A stretch of DNA of 64,000 nucleotides from an uncultured Planctomycetota bacterium (GTDB lineage: Bacteria > Planctomycetota > Phycisphaerae > SM23-33), in contig CAITIS010000084.1 of NCBI GenBank assembly GCA_903892515.1, positions 37,786 through 101,785 on the forward strand, written 5' to 3'. The position numbers and the translations under genes are program-made. The notes under the pieces were generated by a model. That model did no database searches and had not been told where the DNA came from. It saw only the letters and a program-made list of their open reading frames with translations. Shown in pieces: positions 39,908 through 47,908 of this stretch (position 1 is its first letter; every line of letters begins with the position of its first letter).

Positions 39908-42900
39908 ATGGGCGCGAAAATGGCCTTGGCCATGAGAACGGCTCTTGCCGCAAAGCTGGCCCTGACGGCCACGCTGGCGGCCTGTGTCGTCACGGCGTTG
40001 GTCATGCCGGGAAGGGCGCTGGCGGTGCCGACGGCCTTGGCCAACATGCCCTCGGGGGAAGAGACCGAGCAGCTGTACCTCCAGGAAGACGTCATTATCT
40101 CCGGCAAGGCGATGAACACCTTCACCGCCCCCGACGGCCGGCTGGTCAACATCGTGCTGGGCGACTTCTGCCTGATGATGGGCGATCGCGAGATTCGTGG
40201 CCAGGACGCCGTCATCTGGATCGACCAACGCCAGGTCGGCGCCGACACCCTCCGCGACATGGAGGTGTACGTCGAGGGATCGCCGCACGAAAAGGCCCGC
40301 GTCACCGAGTCCTCCACCAGCACCAGCGACCGCAAGCTGTTCCTGACCTTCCACCAGCAAGGCCTGCTGCGAGCGAAGATTCTAAACTACAGCAGCGAGC
40401 CGGCCGACGAATTGCCGCTGTTTCAGCGGGCGGTGGATTATCGTCTGGCCGCCACCGCGCCGGCCCCCTCGGAAGAAGAAGAGGGCGTCGTGTTGCTGCC
40501 CTCGGGCGAGGAAGAAGAGGCCACCAGCCAGCCGGGCGCGTCGACCAGCCAGCCCAGCACCCGGCGGCGCGCTGCCACGAGGCCTCGCGTCCGCCCGCGA
40601 CCTGTCATGCCGGTAAACTTCATCCCCGGCCAGGTGACGACGCTGCAGCGAATTCCCGACCCGAGAAACCCGTCGCGCCGCCTGCTGGTGGTGCTGACCA
40701 AGGGCAACTTCTTCGTCAGCCAGGGCAACCCCAGCGGCGATCTGTACCTGTCGCTGCAGGCTGAGAATGCCGTGCTGTACGCCGCGCCCGAGGGCACGAG
40801 CAAGCCTGCCGCCAGCGGCCCATCCAGCGGTCCAACCAGCCAGCCGGCGCCCGGCGGCGTTCCGGGCATGCCCGGCGACTTCGTCGGGGCGTACCTGCAG
40901 GGCGACGTGATCATGCAGCAGGGCGATCGGACCATCCGGGCCGATGCGCTGTACTACGACTTCCAGACGGGCAGGGCGCTGATCATCAAGCCCGTCTTCC
41001 GCGAGGTGCAAGCCGACCGGCTCATTCCCGTGTACGTCCGGGCCGAGGAAGCCCGCCAGATGGCCGCCAAGCAGGTGCAGGGGCAGCCGGTGCCCCGCGG
41101 CTACGAGTGGACGTTCAAGAACGCCCAGATCACCACCAGCGACTTCTACACGCCGGCCTTCTCCGTCAACGCCGAAAAGGGCAGCATGACGGACACCACG
41201 CCGCGCGACGAGAAGGGCAATCCGCTGGGAACGCAGACGTGGCACTCCAAGTTGCAGAACGCCACCTTCGACATCGGCGGCGTGCCGGTCTTCTGGTGGC
41301 CGTTCATGGAGGGCGACGCCGAGCAAGGTTACACCACGCTGCGCCGGGCGATGATCGGCAAGACGCCCAATTTTGGCTGGGGCTTGGAGACCAACTGGTA
41401 TCTCTTCCGCATGCTGGGCCTGCCCGAGCCCAAGGGCGTCGACAGCGACCTGACGATGGACTTCTACCAGAAGGGCGTGCTGCTGGGACCCAAGATCGTA
41501 TATGACCGCGAACGCTACAGCGGCGAATTCCGCGGCTATGGCGTCTTCCAGAAGAGTCGGGAGTACCAGGTCGGCACGGATGAGACCTTCCTGACTGAGC
41601 CCACCACCGGCTGGCTGGAGTGGCGGCACAAGCAGTTCCTCGACGAAGGCCTGGAAGCCCAGGTCGAGGTCGGCTGGCTGGGCGATAAGCACTTCCTGCA
41701 GGAATTCTTCCCGGCCGATTACTGGACGGACAAAGAGCAGGAAACGCTGCTGTACATCAAGAAGCAAAAGGACAACTGGGCCATCACCGGCCTGGCCGAG
41801 GTGCGCGTAAACGATTTCATGACGCAGAGCGAGTCGCTTCCCGACGTGGCGGGCTACCTCATTGGCCAGAGCCTGTGGGATGGCGCTGCCACCATGAACG
41901 CCGAGGCCCGCGCCGGCATGATGCGGTACAAGCCTGGCGACGACGATCAATATAACTCGGTGTACGGCTTCGCCGAGAACCTGCCCGATCAGGCCAGCCC
42001 GCTGACCGCCCGCGTGGACACGCGGGAAGAATTGGACGTGCCGGTGGCCATCGGGCCGGTGAAGGTCATGCCCGCCTTGGTTGGCCGGGCGACGTACTGG
42101 TCGTCGAGTCCCAATTCCGGCGGCGGGCTCGTCCGGCCATGGGGGCAGGGCGAGTTGGACATACTGACCCACCTGTGGAAGGTGTACCCGACGGCCGATA
42201 GCCGGCTCTTCGACGTCCACGGCATTCGCCACGTAATCACGCCATACGCGGGCCTGTTCTGGGCGGGGTCCAACACCAACCCGACCGACGTGTACCCGTT
42301 CGACCCGGGCATCGAGCAGTACGTCCGCGAACTGGGCGGCGGCACGGTGGGCGTGCGCCAGGTCTGGCAGACCAAGCGCGGGCCGCTGGACGACCGTCAG
42401 CCGACGGATTGGCTGCGGTGGGATATTTCGGGCGTCTTCTTCAACAACCCGCAGCAGAACTCGCGCCCACCGGCCGACGGGCGGTACTTCTTCTACATGC
42501 CCGAGTACAGCATCAACCGCAACGCCATCAACAGTGAAGTGCAGTGGAACATGAGCGATGCGACCATGATGCTGGGCGACTTCAACTACGATACGGAGTC
42601 CAACCGCTTTGGCCGGGCCGACATCGGCCTGGCGGTGCAGCGCGATCCGCGGCTGCGGTACTACATCGGCACGCGGTACATCGACGCCCTGAACAGCGCC
42701 GTGGGCACGTTTGGCACGAACTATGCTCTGACCAAGAAGTACGAGGTCAGCTTCTTCGAACAGTACGACTTCAAGCTCAACGGCGGCATCAATAACGTCA
42801 CGAGCCTCTCGCTCATCCGCAAGTTCCCGCGGCTATTCACCGCCGTGACGTTCGTGGTGGACAAGGCCGAGGGCAGCTACGGCGTAGTCTTCAGCATCTG

Positions 42901-42982
42901 GCCCGAGGGCGTGCCGGAACTCAAGCTCGGCGGCAACCGCCTGAGCATGCTGCAAGCCAGCGGCAAGAACGCAGATCAGTAA
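39908..42982 (+). CDS. lptD: LPS-assembly outer-membrane protein LptD-like
   Basis: About 1024 residues, exported, likely forming the outer-membrane pore that inserts lipopolysaccharide. A signal sequence is in MALAMRTALAAKLALTATLA. An OstA/LptA-like beta-jellyroll follows in two parts (LQEDVIISGKAMNTFTAPD; then YLQGDVIMQQGDRTIRADAL), separated by Ser/Pro/Gln/Arg low-complexity linkers. The rest (about 370-1024) is a beta-barrel with many aromatic strand ends (FRGYGVFQKSREYQ, RHVITPYAGLFWAGS, YALTKKYEVSFFEQYDFKLN). A TTG at 39842 could be an earlier start; ATG 39908 gives a better leader. The lpxC and lpxD genes at 56-59 kb fit an LPS-making cell. Confidence 0.8.
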   Translation: MGAKMALAMRTALAAKLALTATLAACVVTALVMPGRALAVPTALANMPSGEETEQLYLQEDVIISGKAMNTFTAPDGRLVNIVLGDFCLMMGDREIRGQDAVIWIDQRQVGADTLRDMEVYVEGSPHEKARVTESSTSTSDRKLFLTFHQQGLLRAKILNYSSEPADELPLFQRAVDYRLAATAPAPSEEEEGVVLLPSGEEEEATSQPGASTSQPSTRRRAATRPRVRPRPVMPVNFIPGQVTTLQRIPDPRNPSRRLLVVLTKGNFFVSQGNPSGDLYLSLQAENAVLYAAPEGTSKPAASGPSSGPTSQPAPGGVPGMPGDFVGAYLQGDVIMQQGDRTIRADALYYDFQTGRALIIKPVFREVQADRLIPVYVRAEEARQMAAKQVQGQPVPRGYEWTFKNAQITTSDFYTPAFSVNAEKGSMTDTTPRDEKGNPLGTQTWHSKLQNATFDIGGVPVFWWPFMEGDAEQGYTTLRRAMIGKTPNFGWGLETNWYLFRMLGLPEPKGVDSDLTMDFYQKGVLLGPKIVYDRERYSGEFRGYGVFQKSREYQVGTDETFLTEPTTGWLEWRHKQFLDEGLEAQVEVGWLGDKHFLQEFFPADYWTDKEQETLLYIKKQKDNWAITGLAEVRVNDFMTQSESLPDVAGYLIGQSLWDGAATMNAEARAGMMRYKPGDDDQYNSVYGFAENLPDQASPLTARVDTREELDVPVAIGPVKVMPALVGRATYWSSSPNSGGGLVRPWGQGELDILTHLWKVYPTADSRLFDVHGIRHVITPYAGLFWAGSNTNPTDVYPFDPGIEQYVRELGGGTVGVRQVWQTKRGPLDDRQPTDWLRWDISGVFFNNPQQNSRPPADGRYFFYMPEYSINRNAINSEVQWNMSDATMMLGDFNYDTESNRFGRADIGLAVQRDPRLRYYIGTRYIDALNSAVGTFGTNYALTKKYEVSFFEQYDFKLNGGINNVTSLSLIRKFPRLFTAVTFVVDKAEGSYGVVFSIWPEGVPELKLGGNRLSMLQASGKNADQ

Positions 42983-43692
42983 GATTTTCCTTCCCCTATT
43001 TTTCACCCCTGCCAAGCCCCATGGCCGAGAGTGAATGTCTTTCGATTCCCATCATGGCATGCTATAGGCAGGGCTCGCGGCGTCCGTAAGTCGCTACATG
43101 TTGTGTGGGTGGGATTGCCCGTGGCAGAGATTCAACAAGCAAACATCGACACAAAGGCGCTGCTACTTCATCGAAATAGGTAAAAATATCGCATCTACGT
43201 CTGATAATGATTGACAAGCCAAAACGGTATGGCTACGTTTCCACTGAGGAATGTTGTGGGAAATGGATTTCCCGCGTACATCTCGTCAGGCGCCCTGCGG
43301 GGCGAGCTGCATATCCTGCCGAACCGCGGCAAAGTCCAATCCCTCGAATTCCCGGCGTTGAACGTTCTTGGCCGCTTCTCTGTTTGAGGCCCGGGCGTTT
43401 GACGCGATAACAGTAGATAGGCGGCCAGACTGCGGCGCAAGGATGTGCCAAGGCTGCTGCCGCCCGACAACGCCAATGGTCATGGAGGACCGGATGGCAC
43501 AGCAGCCGTTACATGGGCCCGGGGCAGCGAATGCCCAAGAGGCAACGGACCGCCCGGCGTTCGCGCCGGCGGGCGCGAGTGATCGCGCTGCAAACCAGTC
43601 TGAGCCCTTCTCCCTGTTGACCACTTGTTTTATTCACCACGTGCCGCGGAGGCGTCAGAGTCGAGGTTCGCTGTTGTGGAGGCCGGTATTCC
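42983..43692. other. 710-bp gap without a recognisable gene
   Basis: No convincing coding frame is seen between lptD and the FlhG-like gene: short open frames lack ribosome sites and family resemblance. The stretch is unusual for the window in carrying none of the dispersed palindromes. A TTGACA at 43211 and a TGGCATG-N4-AGGCA (about 43052) are possible promoter elements. A GGAGG site precedes the next gene. Confidence 0.5.
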
Positions 43693-44625
43693 ATGTCAGT
43701 AGTACTCGCATCTTCTGTTTGCGACTCGCCGGAAGTTCTTCGTTCGACCCGCACCGTAACCGATCGTCCCGCCGCTGGGGCCGAGATGGCTTCGCGCCGG
43801 TCGCCTCACCATCAACCGCACAACTTTTCGCCGCGGATGATTGCCGTTACCAGCGGCAAGGGCGGGGTGGGCAAGAGCAACATCTCGGTCAACCTGGCCA
43901 GCCTGCTGAGCCGGTCGGGCGTGAAGGTGGCGTTGATCGACGCCGACTGGGGACAGGGCAACCTGGACGTGCTGCTGGGCGTCTCGGCCAAGCGGAGCGT
44001 GTCGGAAGTGATCTCGGGCGAACGTTCGCTGTGGGGCGTGATGCTGGGACTGCCGCATTCGCTGCATCTGGCCGCCGGCAGCAGTGGGCCCATTCACAGT
44101 GCCGGTTCGCCCATGCAGGCGATGCTGGACGGCGGCCTGATGGACGTCTGCCGCGATCACGACATGACGATCCTGGACTGCGGCAGCGGCATTGGCAGCG
44201 ACGTGATGGACGTCTGCCTGCTGTGCGGACACGTGCTGGTGGTGACTACGCCGGAGCCAACGGCCATGACTGACGCCTACGGCCTGATCAAGTGCCTGCA
44301 CCGCGACGGCCATAAGGGCCGGATCAGCGTGCTGGTCAACATGGCTGGCAGCGCTCAGGAAGCCAAGGCGACGTTCTTCCGGCTTTCACGCGTGGCGGCA
44401 AAATTTCTCGGACAGACTCTTTTTGACGCCGGCTATGTTCTGGCTGATGAGAAGGTTCCATTGGCCGTGCGGAAGCGTCAGCCCTTCGTGCAAGCGTACC
44501 CCAGTTGCGATGCCAGCAACTGCTTGGCGGCCTTGATGATGAAGTTGAGGACCAAGGGCTGCAAGCCCTCCGAGAAGGACCCCTGGCACAAGCGGCTTGC
44601 CCGGGTGCTGCGGAAGGTGACGTAG
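43693..44625 (+). CDS. FlhG/MinD-like ParA-family ATPase
   Basis: A 310-residue P-loop ATPase. A 47-residue N-terminal extension precedes the deviant Walker A GKGGVGKSNIS (residues 55-65). IDADWGQGNLDVLLGV is the switch I region and MTILDCGSGIGSDV the Walker B/switch II. The sequence is closest to FlhG (YlxH, MinD2), which sets flagellar number, rather than to ParA of chromosomes. A FliA-like sigma gene follows directly, which supports a motility link. No FlhF gene is adjacent. The C-terminus lacks an obvious MinD amphipathic helix. GGAGG is ten bases before ATG. Confidence 0.82.
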   Translation: MSVVLASSVCDSPEVLRSTRTVTDRPAAGAEMASRRSPHHQPHNFSPRMIAVTSGKGGVGKSNISVNLASLLSRSGVKVALIDADWGQGNLDVLLGVSAKRSVSEVISGERSLWGVMLGLPHSLHLAAGSSGPIHSAGSPMQAMLDGGLMDVCRDHDMTILDCGSGIGSDVMDVCLLCGHVLVVTTPEPTAMTDAYGLIKCLHRDGHKGRISVLVNMAGSAQEAKATFFRLSRVAAKFLGQTLFDAGYVLADEKVPLAVRKRQPFVQAYPSCDASNCLAALMMKLRTKGCKPSEKDPWHKRLARVLRKVT

Positions 44626-44667
44626 ATTGCTGCTTTTGGTAAGATAGAAAAAATATGATTTTTACAC

Positions 44668-44695
44668 TTGACGGCGTAGCTAAGATGCGTAATAT
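44668..44695 (+). promoter_or_regulatory. Sigma-70-like promoter of the fliA-like gene
   Basis: TTGACG (44668-44673) and TAATAT (44690-44695) with 16-bp spacing in an AT-rich island. The predicted start is about 115 bases before the ATG at 44818, so the sigma gene can be expressed apart from the FlhG-like gene. Confidence 0.55.
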
Positions 44696-44817
44696 GCGGG
44701 CAGTGAGCAGTATGGTGGTTCTAGGAAAGAACCGAATAGAAATGGTTGGGTCAGATGGCTAGGACCGCACACAGGCCGGCAGACCTGGCCGGAAACCGCA
44801 GGCAAAGGAGCTACATC

Positions 44818-45600
44818 ATGCCAACCACAGTCGCTGATGCCCCGACGGTCCAGCAGTGGTGGGTGGAGTTCGCCCAGACGCATTCTGAGGCCTTGCGCAA
44901 CCGACTCCTGGAGCACTACCTCAACCTGGTTCGGTACACGGCCGACCGCGTCTACTCCAAGCTGCCCGAAGAGGTCGAGCTGGACGACTTGATCTCGGCC
45001 GGCACCTTTGGCCTGATGGACGCCATCAACGCCTTCGACCTTGGCCGCGGCGTGAAGTTCGAGACGTACTGCGGCCAGCGGATTCGCGGGGCCATCCTGG
45101 ACGAACTGCGGAGCATGGACTGGGTGCCGCGGCTGGTTCGCAGCCGGGCGCACAAGCTCGAAGACGCCCGCGCCGCCCTGGAAATGGAACTGGGCCGAAA
45201 GCCCACCGAGCAGGAACTGGCCAAGAAGATGCGGCTGAGCCTGCGCGAGTTCCGCCACCTGCAGCGCGATGCCCGGGCCGTCGGCCTGGTGAGCCTGTCG
45301 CGCAAGTTCTTCGAAACCGACTCCAACCGCGACGTGCGCGAGATCGACGTGCTCGAGGACAAGCGCTCGGAGAACCCCTTCGAGCACTTCCAGAGCAAGG
45401 ACGTGAAAGAATGGCTGACCCGCGGCTTGAGCCGGGCCGAGCGGCTCATCATCATCCTGTACTACTTCGAGGAGATGACCATGAAGGAGATCGGCGAAAC
45501 GCTGGCGCTGTCCGAAAGCCGCGTCTCGCAGATGCACTCTGCCATCCTGGAGCGGCTCAAGGGCCACCTCAACGGCAAGAAGGAAGTAACGCTGCAATAA
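44818..45600 (+). CDS. fliA: RNA polymerase sigma factor FliA/WhiG type (sigma-28)
   Basis: A 260-residue alternative sigma factor. Region 2 has ELDDLISAGTFGLMDAINAF and FETYCGQRIRGAILDELRSM, which is diagnostic of FliA/WhiG. Region 3 is at about 100-160 (ALEMELGRKPTEQELAKKM). Region 4 (about 205-255) holds MTMKEIGETLALSESRVSQM. AAAGGAG seven bases before ATG fixes the start. Usually directs late flagellar and chemotaxis genes. The FlhG-like gene just upstream fits this, but no flagellar structural gene is in the window. A rho-independent terminator follows. Confidence 0.9.
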   Translation: MPTTVADAPTVQQWWVEFAQTHSEALRNRLLEHYLNLVRYTADRVYSKLPEEVELDDLISAGTFGLMDAINAFDLGRGVKFETYCGQRIRGAILDELRSMDWVPRLVRSRAHKLEDARAALEMELGRKPTEQELAKKMRLSLREFRHLQRDARAVGLVSLSRKFFETDSNRDVREIDVLEDKRSENPFEHFQSKDVKEWLTRGLSRAERLIIILYYFEEMTMKEIGETLALSESRVSQMHSAILERLKGHLNGKKEVTLQ

Positions 45601-45616
45601 CGTAGCATGGTAAGTG

Positions 45617-45807
45617 GCATGGGCGTCTCGCCCATGATGAAATGGATTAAGCACAGGCGGGCTCTTGCGAAAGGGCCCGCCTGCTTTTTGCGCGGATTCA
45701 AACCACAAAGGCAACGGACTTACCACGGAGGGCACGGAGGACACGGAGGCAAGCCAACGACCAAATGCTTTTTGCATTTCTCCGTGTTCTCCGTGCCCTC
45801 CGTGGTG
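45617..45807. repeat. Family D hairpin and inverted M arms
   Basis: A family D palindrome (GGCATGGGCGTCTCGCCCATG, 45617-45637) follows the sigma gene. After the terminator come inverted arms made of CACGGAGGGCACGGAGGACA words (45721-45749) and their complement (45780-45807), which can pair over 27 bases. Confidence 0.82.
45654..45689 (+). terminator. Rho-independent terminator of the fliA-like gene
   Basis: Stem CAGGCGGGC (45654-45662) pairs with GCCCGCCTG (45675-45683) around a 12-base loop and is followed by CTTTTT. Confidence 0.88.
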
Positions 45808-45821
45808 AAAGCCGTTTCCGC

Positions 45822-46076
45822 CTACCAGCGGCTGGGGTCGCCGGGGCAGCGGGCGTGGGTTTCTTGCAGGATGCGGAACTGGCTGCACTCGGTCTGGTTG
45901 GCGATGTAGCACTCGCTGCCCTGGTAATTGCGTGGGCACTGGCAGTGGATTCTGCGCCGCTGCTCGTACAGCGTCTGGCCGGGCTTGGCGCCGGCGAGCT
46001 TGGCCGGGCTCTTCCGGGATGGCTTCTTCCGGATCGGCTTTTTTACCGGCTTGCGTTTGTTCGTCTTAAGAGCCAT
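45822..46076 (-). CDS. Small Lys-rich, Cys-containing protein of unknown function
   Basis: An 84-residue protein that I do not recognise. The first 30 residues are strongly basic with a K-x-P pattern (RKPVKKPIRKKPSRKSPAK). The C-terminal part has five cysteines (CQC, SECY, TECSQ, HARCPG), enough for a small zinc or disulfide fold. GGAG and AAGGAG sites lie upstream of ATG. The design, a basic tail plus Cys module, suggests nucleic-acid or ribosome binding, which is only inference. It could still be a spurious frame. Confidence 0.45.
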   Translation of the reverse strand: MALKTNKRKPVKKPIRKKPSRKSPAKLAGAKPGQTLYEQRRRIHCQCPRNYQGSECYIANQTECSQFRILQETHARCPGDPSRW

Positions 46077-46120
46077 GAACTCCAGCTCTCCTTACAGCAG
46101 ATTAAGGTTGCCTGACTACA

Positions 46121-46312
46121 GGTGGCACAGCCTTTCAGGCTGTGCCGCACAGGCTGAAAGCCTGTGCCACCCAAAGCGTGTCAACACGCAAACTTAAACC
46201 GCTCTAGCCACAGACCTCGTTTTGCGAAAAAGCTGCCGATCCCACATCGCCGGTTACGCATAGGTAGGTCACGTCGTCGCTGAACTCCGACGTGCCCAAC
46301 CTATGGCACCCA
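46121..46312. repeat. Family K palindrome and reversed family E element
   Basis: GGTGGCACAGCCTTTCAGGC to GCCTGTGCCACC (46121-46171) is the intergenic twin of the palindrome found inside the MBL gene. A reversed, diverged E element (about 46257-46312: CATAGGTAGG...CCTATGGCACCC) follows. A loose CTCTCGCGTCCTCGGCG word lies at about 46361. Confidence 0.82.
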
Positions 46313-46409
46313 TACTCAGCCTGTGGCGCCAATGGGACGAATCCTCACTGTCGTACGGCTCTCGCGTCCTCGGCGTTCTTTGCGTCGGCGGTGAGACGCT
46401 GCTGATTCT

Positions 46410-47396
46410 TCAGACGGAATAGCCCTTGGGATGTTCGCGGTGCCAGTTCCACGCGTGCTGGACGATGGTGCGGATGTCGGCGTATTGGGGCCGCCAGGAC
46501 AGCTCGCGCTGGGCCTTTTCGCAGGAGGCCACCAGCCGCGGCGGGTCTCCCGGCCGGCGGGGCGAGAGCTCGGCGGGAATCGCATGGCCGGTGACTTCGC
46601 GGCAGGTCTGGATGATCTCCTTGACGGAGAAACCCTCACCGTTGCCAAGGTTGTACACCTTCACCTGGCCCGGCTCGACGGCCTGTAACGCCAGCACGTG
46701 AGCGGCCGCTAAGTCCATGACGTGGATGTAATCGCGGATGCACGTGCCGTCGGGCGTGTCGTAGTCTTCGCCGAAGATCTTGATGCCGGCCCGCTGGCCC
46801 AGCGGCACCTGCAGCACCAGCGGGATCAGGTGCGTTTCGCTCTTGTGGGCCTCGCCGACCTCGCCGGTGGGGTGGGACCCGGCCACGTTGAAGTATCGCA
46901 GCGAGACGAAGCCCATCTGGTTGGCCGTGGCAAAGCCTGGCAGCATGTGCTCGACGCAGAGCTTGCTGGCGCCGTAGGGATTGATGGGTTCGGTGCGGGC
47001 GGTTTCGAGGATCGGCACGCTCTCGGGCTGGCCGTACACTGCCGCCGTGGAAGAGAAGACCATCCGCTTGACGCCGGTCTGCGCCATCGCCTCCAGCAGC
47101 GACAGCCCGCCCAGCGTGTTATTGCCGAAGTACTTGAGCGGCTGCTCGACGGACTCGCCGGCCTCGATGAAACTGGCCATGTTGATGACGGCGTCGATGG
47201 CGTGTTCGCGGAGGACGCGGGCCAGGTGGCCGGTGCGGAGCAGATCGCCCCGGACAAACGTGGCAGCGTCGCCGACGGCCTCTCGGTGGCCGGAGATGAG
47301 GTTGTCATACACGACGCAGGAGTGGCCGGCCCCGGCCAGCACGCGGATCAAGTGCGACCCGATATAACCCGCTCCACCGGTGACCAATACGTTCAT
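46410..47396 (-). CDS. galE: UDP-glucose 4-epimerase
   Basis: A 328-residue cytosolic short-chain dehydrogenase that interconverts UDP-glucose and UDP-galactose with bound NAD+. The start at MNVLVTGGAGYIGSHLIRVL (47396) gives the Rossmann GxxGxxG directly at the N-terminus. Catalytic residues are in FSSTAAVYG (Ser/Thr) and YGASKLCVEHML (Tyr-x-x-x-Lys). SFIEAGESVEQPLKYFGNN and RYFNVAGSHPTGEVGE are GalE signatures. It likely supplies sugars for LPS or exopolysaccharide. A tRNA-Glu gene lies upstream on the same strand. Confidence 0.93.
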   Translation of the reverse strand: MNVLVTGGAGYIGSHLIRVLAGAGHSCVVYDNLISGHREAVGDAATFVRGDLLRTGHLARVLREHAIDAVINMASFIEAGESVEQPLKYFGNNTLGGLSLLEAMAQTGVKRMVFSSTAAVYGQPESVPILETARTEPINPYGASKLCVEHMLPGFATANQMGFVSLRYFNVAGSHPTGEVGEAHKSETHLIPLVLQVPLGQRAGIKIFGEDYDTPDGTCIRDYIHVMDLAAAHVLALQAVEPGQVKVYNLGNGEGFSVKEIIQTCREVTGHAIPAELSPRRPGDPPRLVASCEKAQRELSWRPQYADIRTIVQHAWNWHREHPKGYSV

Positions 47397-47454
47397 GTGT
47401 GGCTCCGTCGTCGCTTGCCCGCCATGTTCCAACAGCCCAAATGGCTGCTGGAAC

Positions 47455-47529
47455 TAGCCCCCACGGGATTCGAACCCGTGTTCTCGGCTTGAAAAGCCGG
47501 TGTCCTAGGCCGGACTAGACGAGGGGGCC
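47455..47529 (-). tRNA. tRNA-Glu(UUC)
   Basis: A 75-nt cloverleaf on the minus strand, starting GGCCCCCTCGTCTAG. The anticodon arm CCGGC-TTTTCAA-GCCGA reads anticodon TTC. The T arm is ACGGG-TTCGAAT-CCCGT. The acceptor stem closes with a terminal G-U pair and discriminator A; CCA is not encoded. gltX, for the cognate synthetase, lies 15 kb away in the window. Confidence 0.95.
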
Positions 47530-47652
47530 GGGCAAGTCCGAAGGATTATGCGCATTATACGGGACGTGGCAAGAAAAAGATGTCGTTACTTGCCGCGAGA
47601 CAGCGACCTTTGTTTGTGGCTAAGCAAGGTTTGCCGCCGGCCTGGGTTGAGT

Positions 47653-47839
47653 TGTGTAACAGGCCCCCGCTTCAGCGGGGGTAAAAAGAGCCCATGCTTA
47701 TGTCCATAGCCCGTTTCAACGGGCTTACCGGGACCGGCTTTAGCCACTTGCCTCAAGGCACAACTCCAAGCCCGCTGAAGCGGGCTCAGGATACTGGTTC
47801 GCTGCCTGACACCCCCGCTGAAGCGGGGGCCTGTTACAC
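47653..47839. repeat. Multi-hairpin element G, copy 2 (opposite orientation)
   Basis: A 187-bp relative of the element at 7844-8032, reversed. Outer arms TGTGTAACAGGCCCCCGC and the inverse; inside, hairpins AGCCCGTTTCAACGGGCT (47708-47725), the box GGCTTTAGCC (about 47737-47746) and AGCCCGCTGAAGCGGGCT (47769-47786). Read in reverse, the order and spacing match copy 1, while linker sequences differ. It fills the gap between tRNA-Glu and the dockerin protein gene. Confidence 0.88.
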
Positions 47840-47908
47840 GACAAAGCGGCCTTGCCAGAAGAACAGGTCACTTACTTGCCGCGAGACTGGCCGATTGTCG
47901 GGCCGTGC

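Noticed and set aside
40382..42232. 616-codon open frame opposite lptD
   Set aside because: Same kind of antisense shadow; no ribosome site and no domain, while the plus strand carries an OstA/LptD protein.
43052..43067. Sigma-54-like site TGGCATG-N4-AGGCA upstream of the FlhG-like gene
   Set aside because: It has two mismatches in key positions and lies more than 600 bases from the gene.
43207..43410. 67-codon frame in the gap before the FlhG-like gene
   Set aside because: No ribosome site and no family resemblance; Pro/Arg-rich shadow composition.
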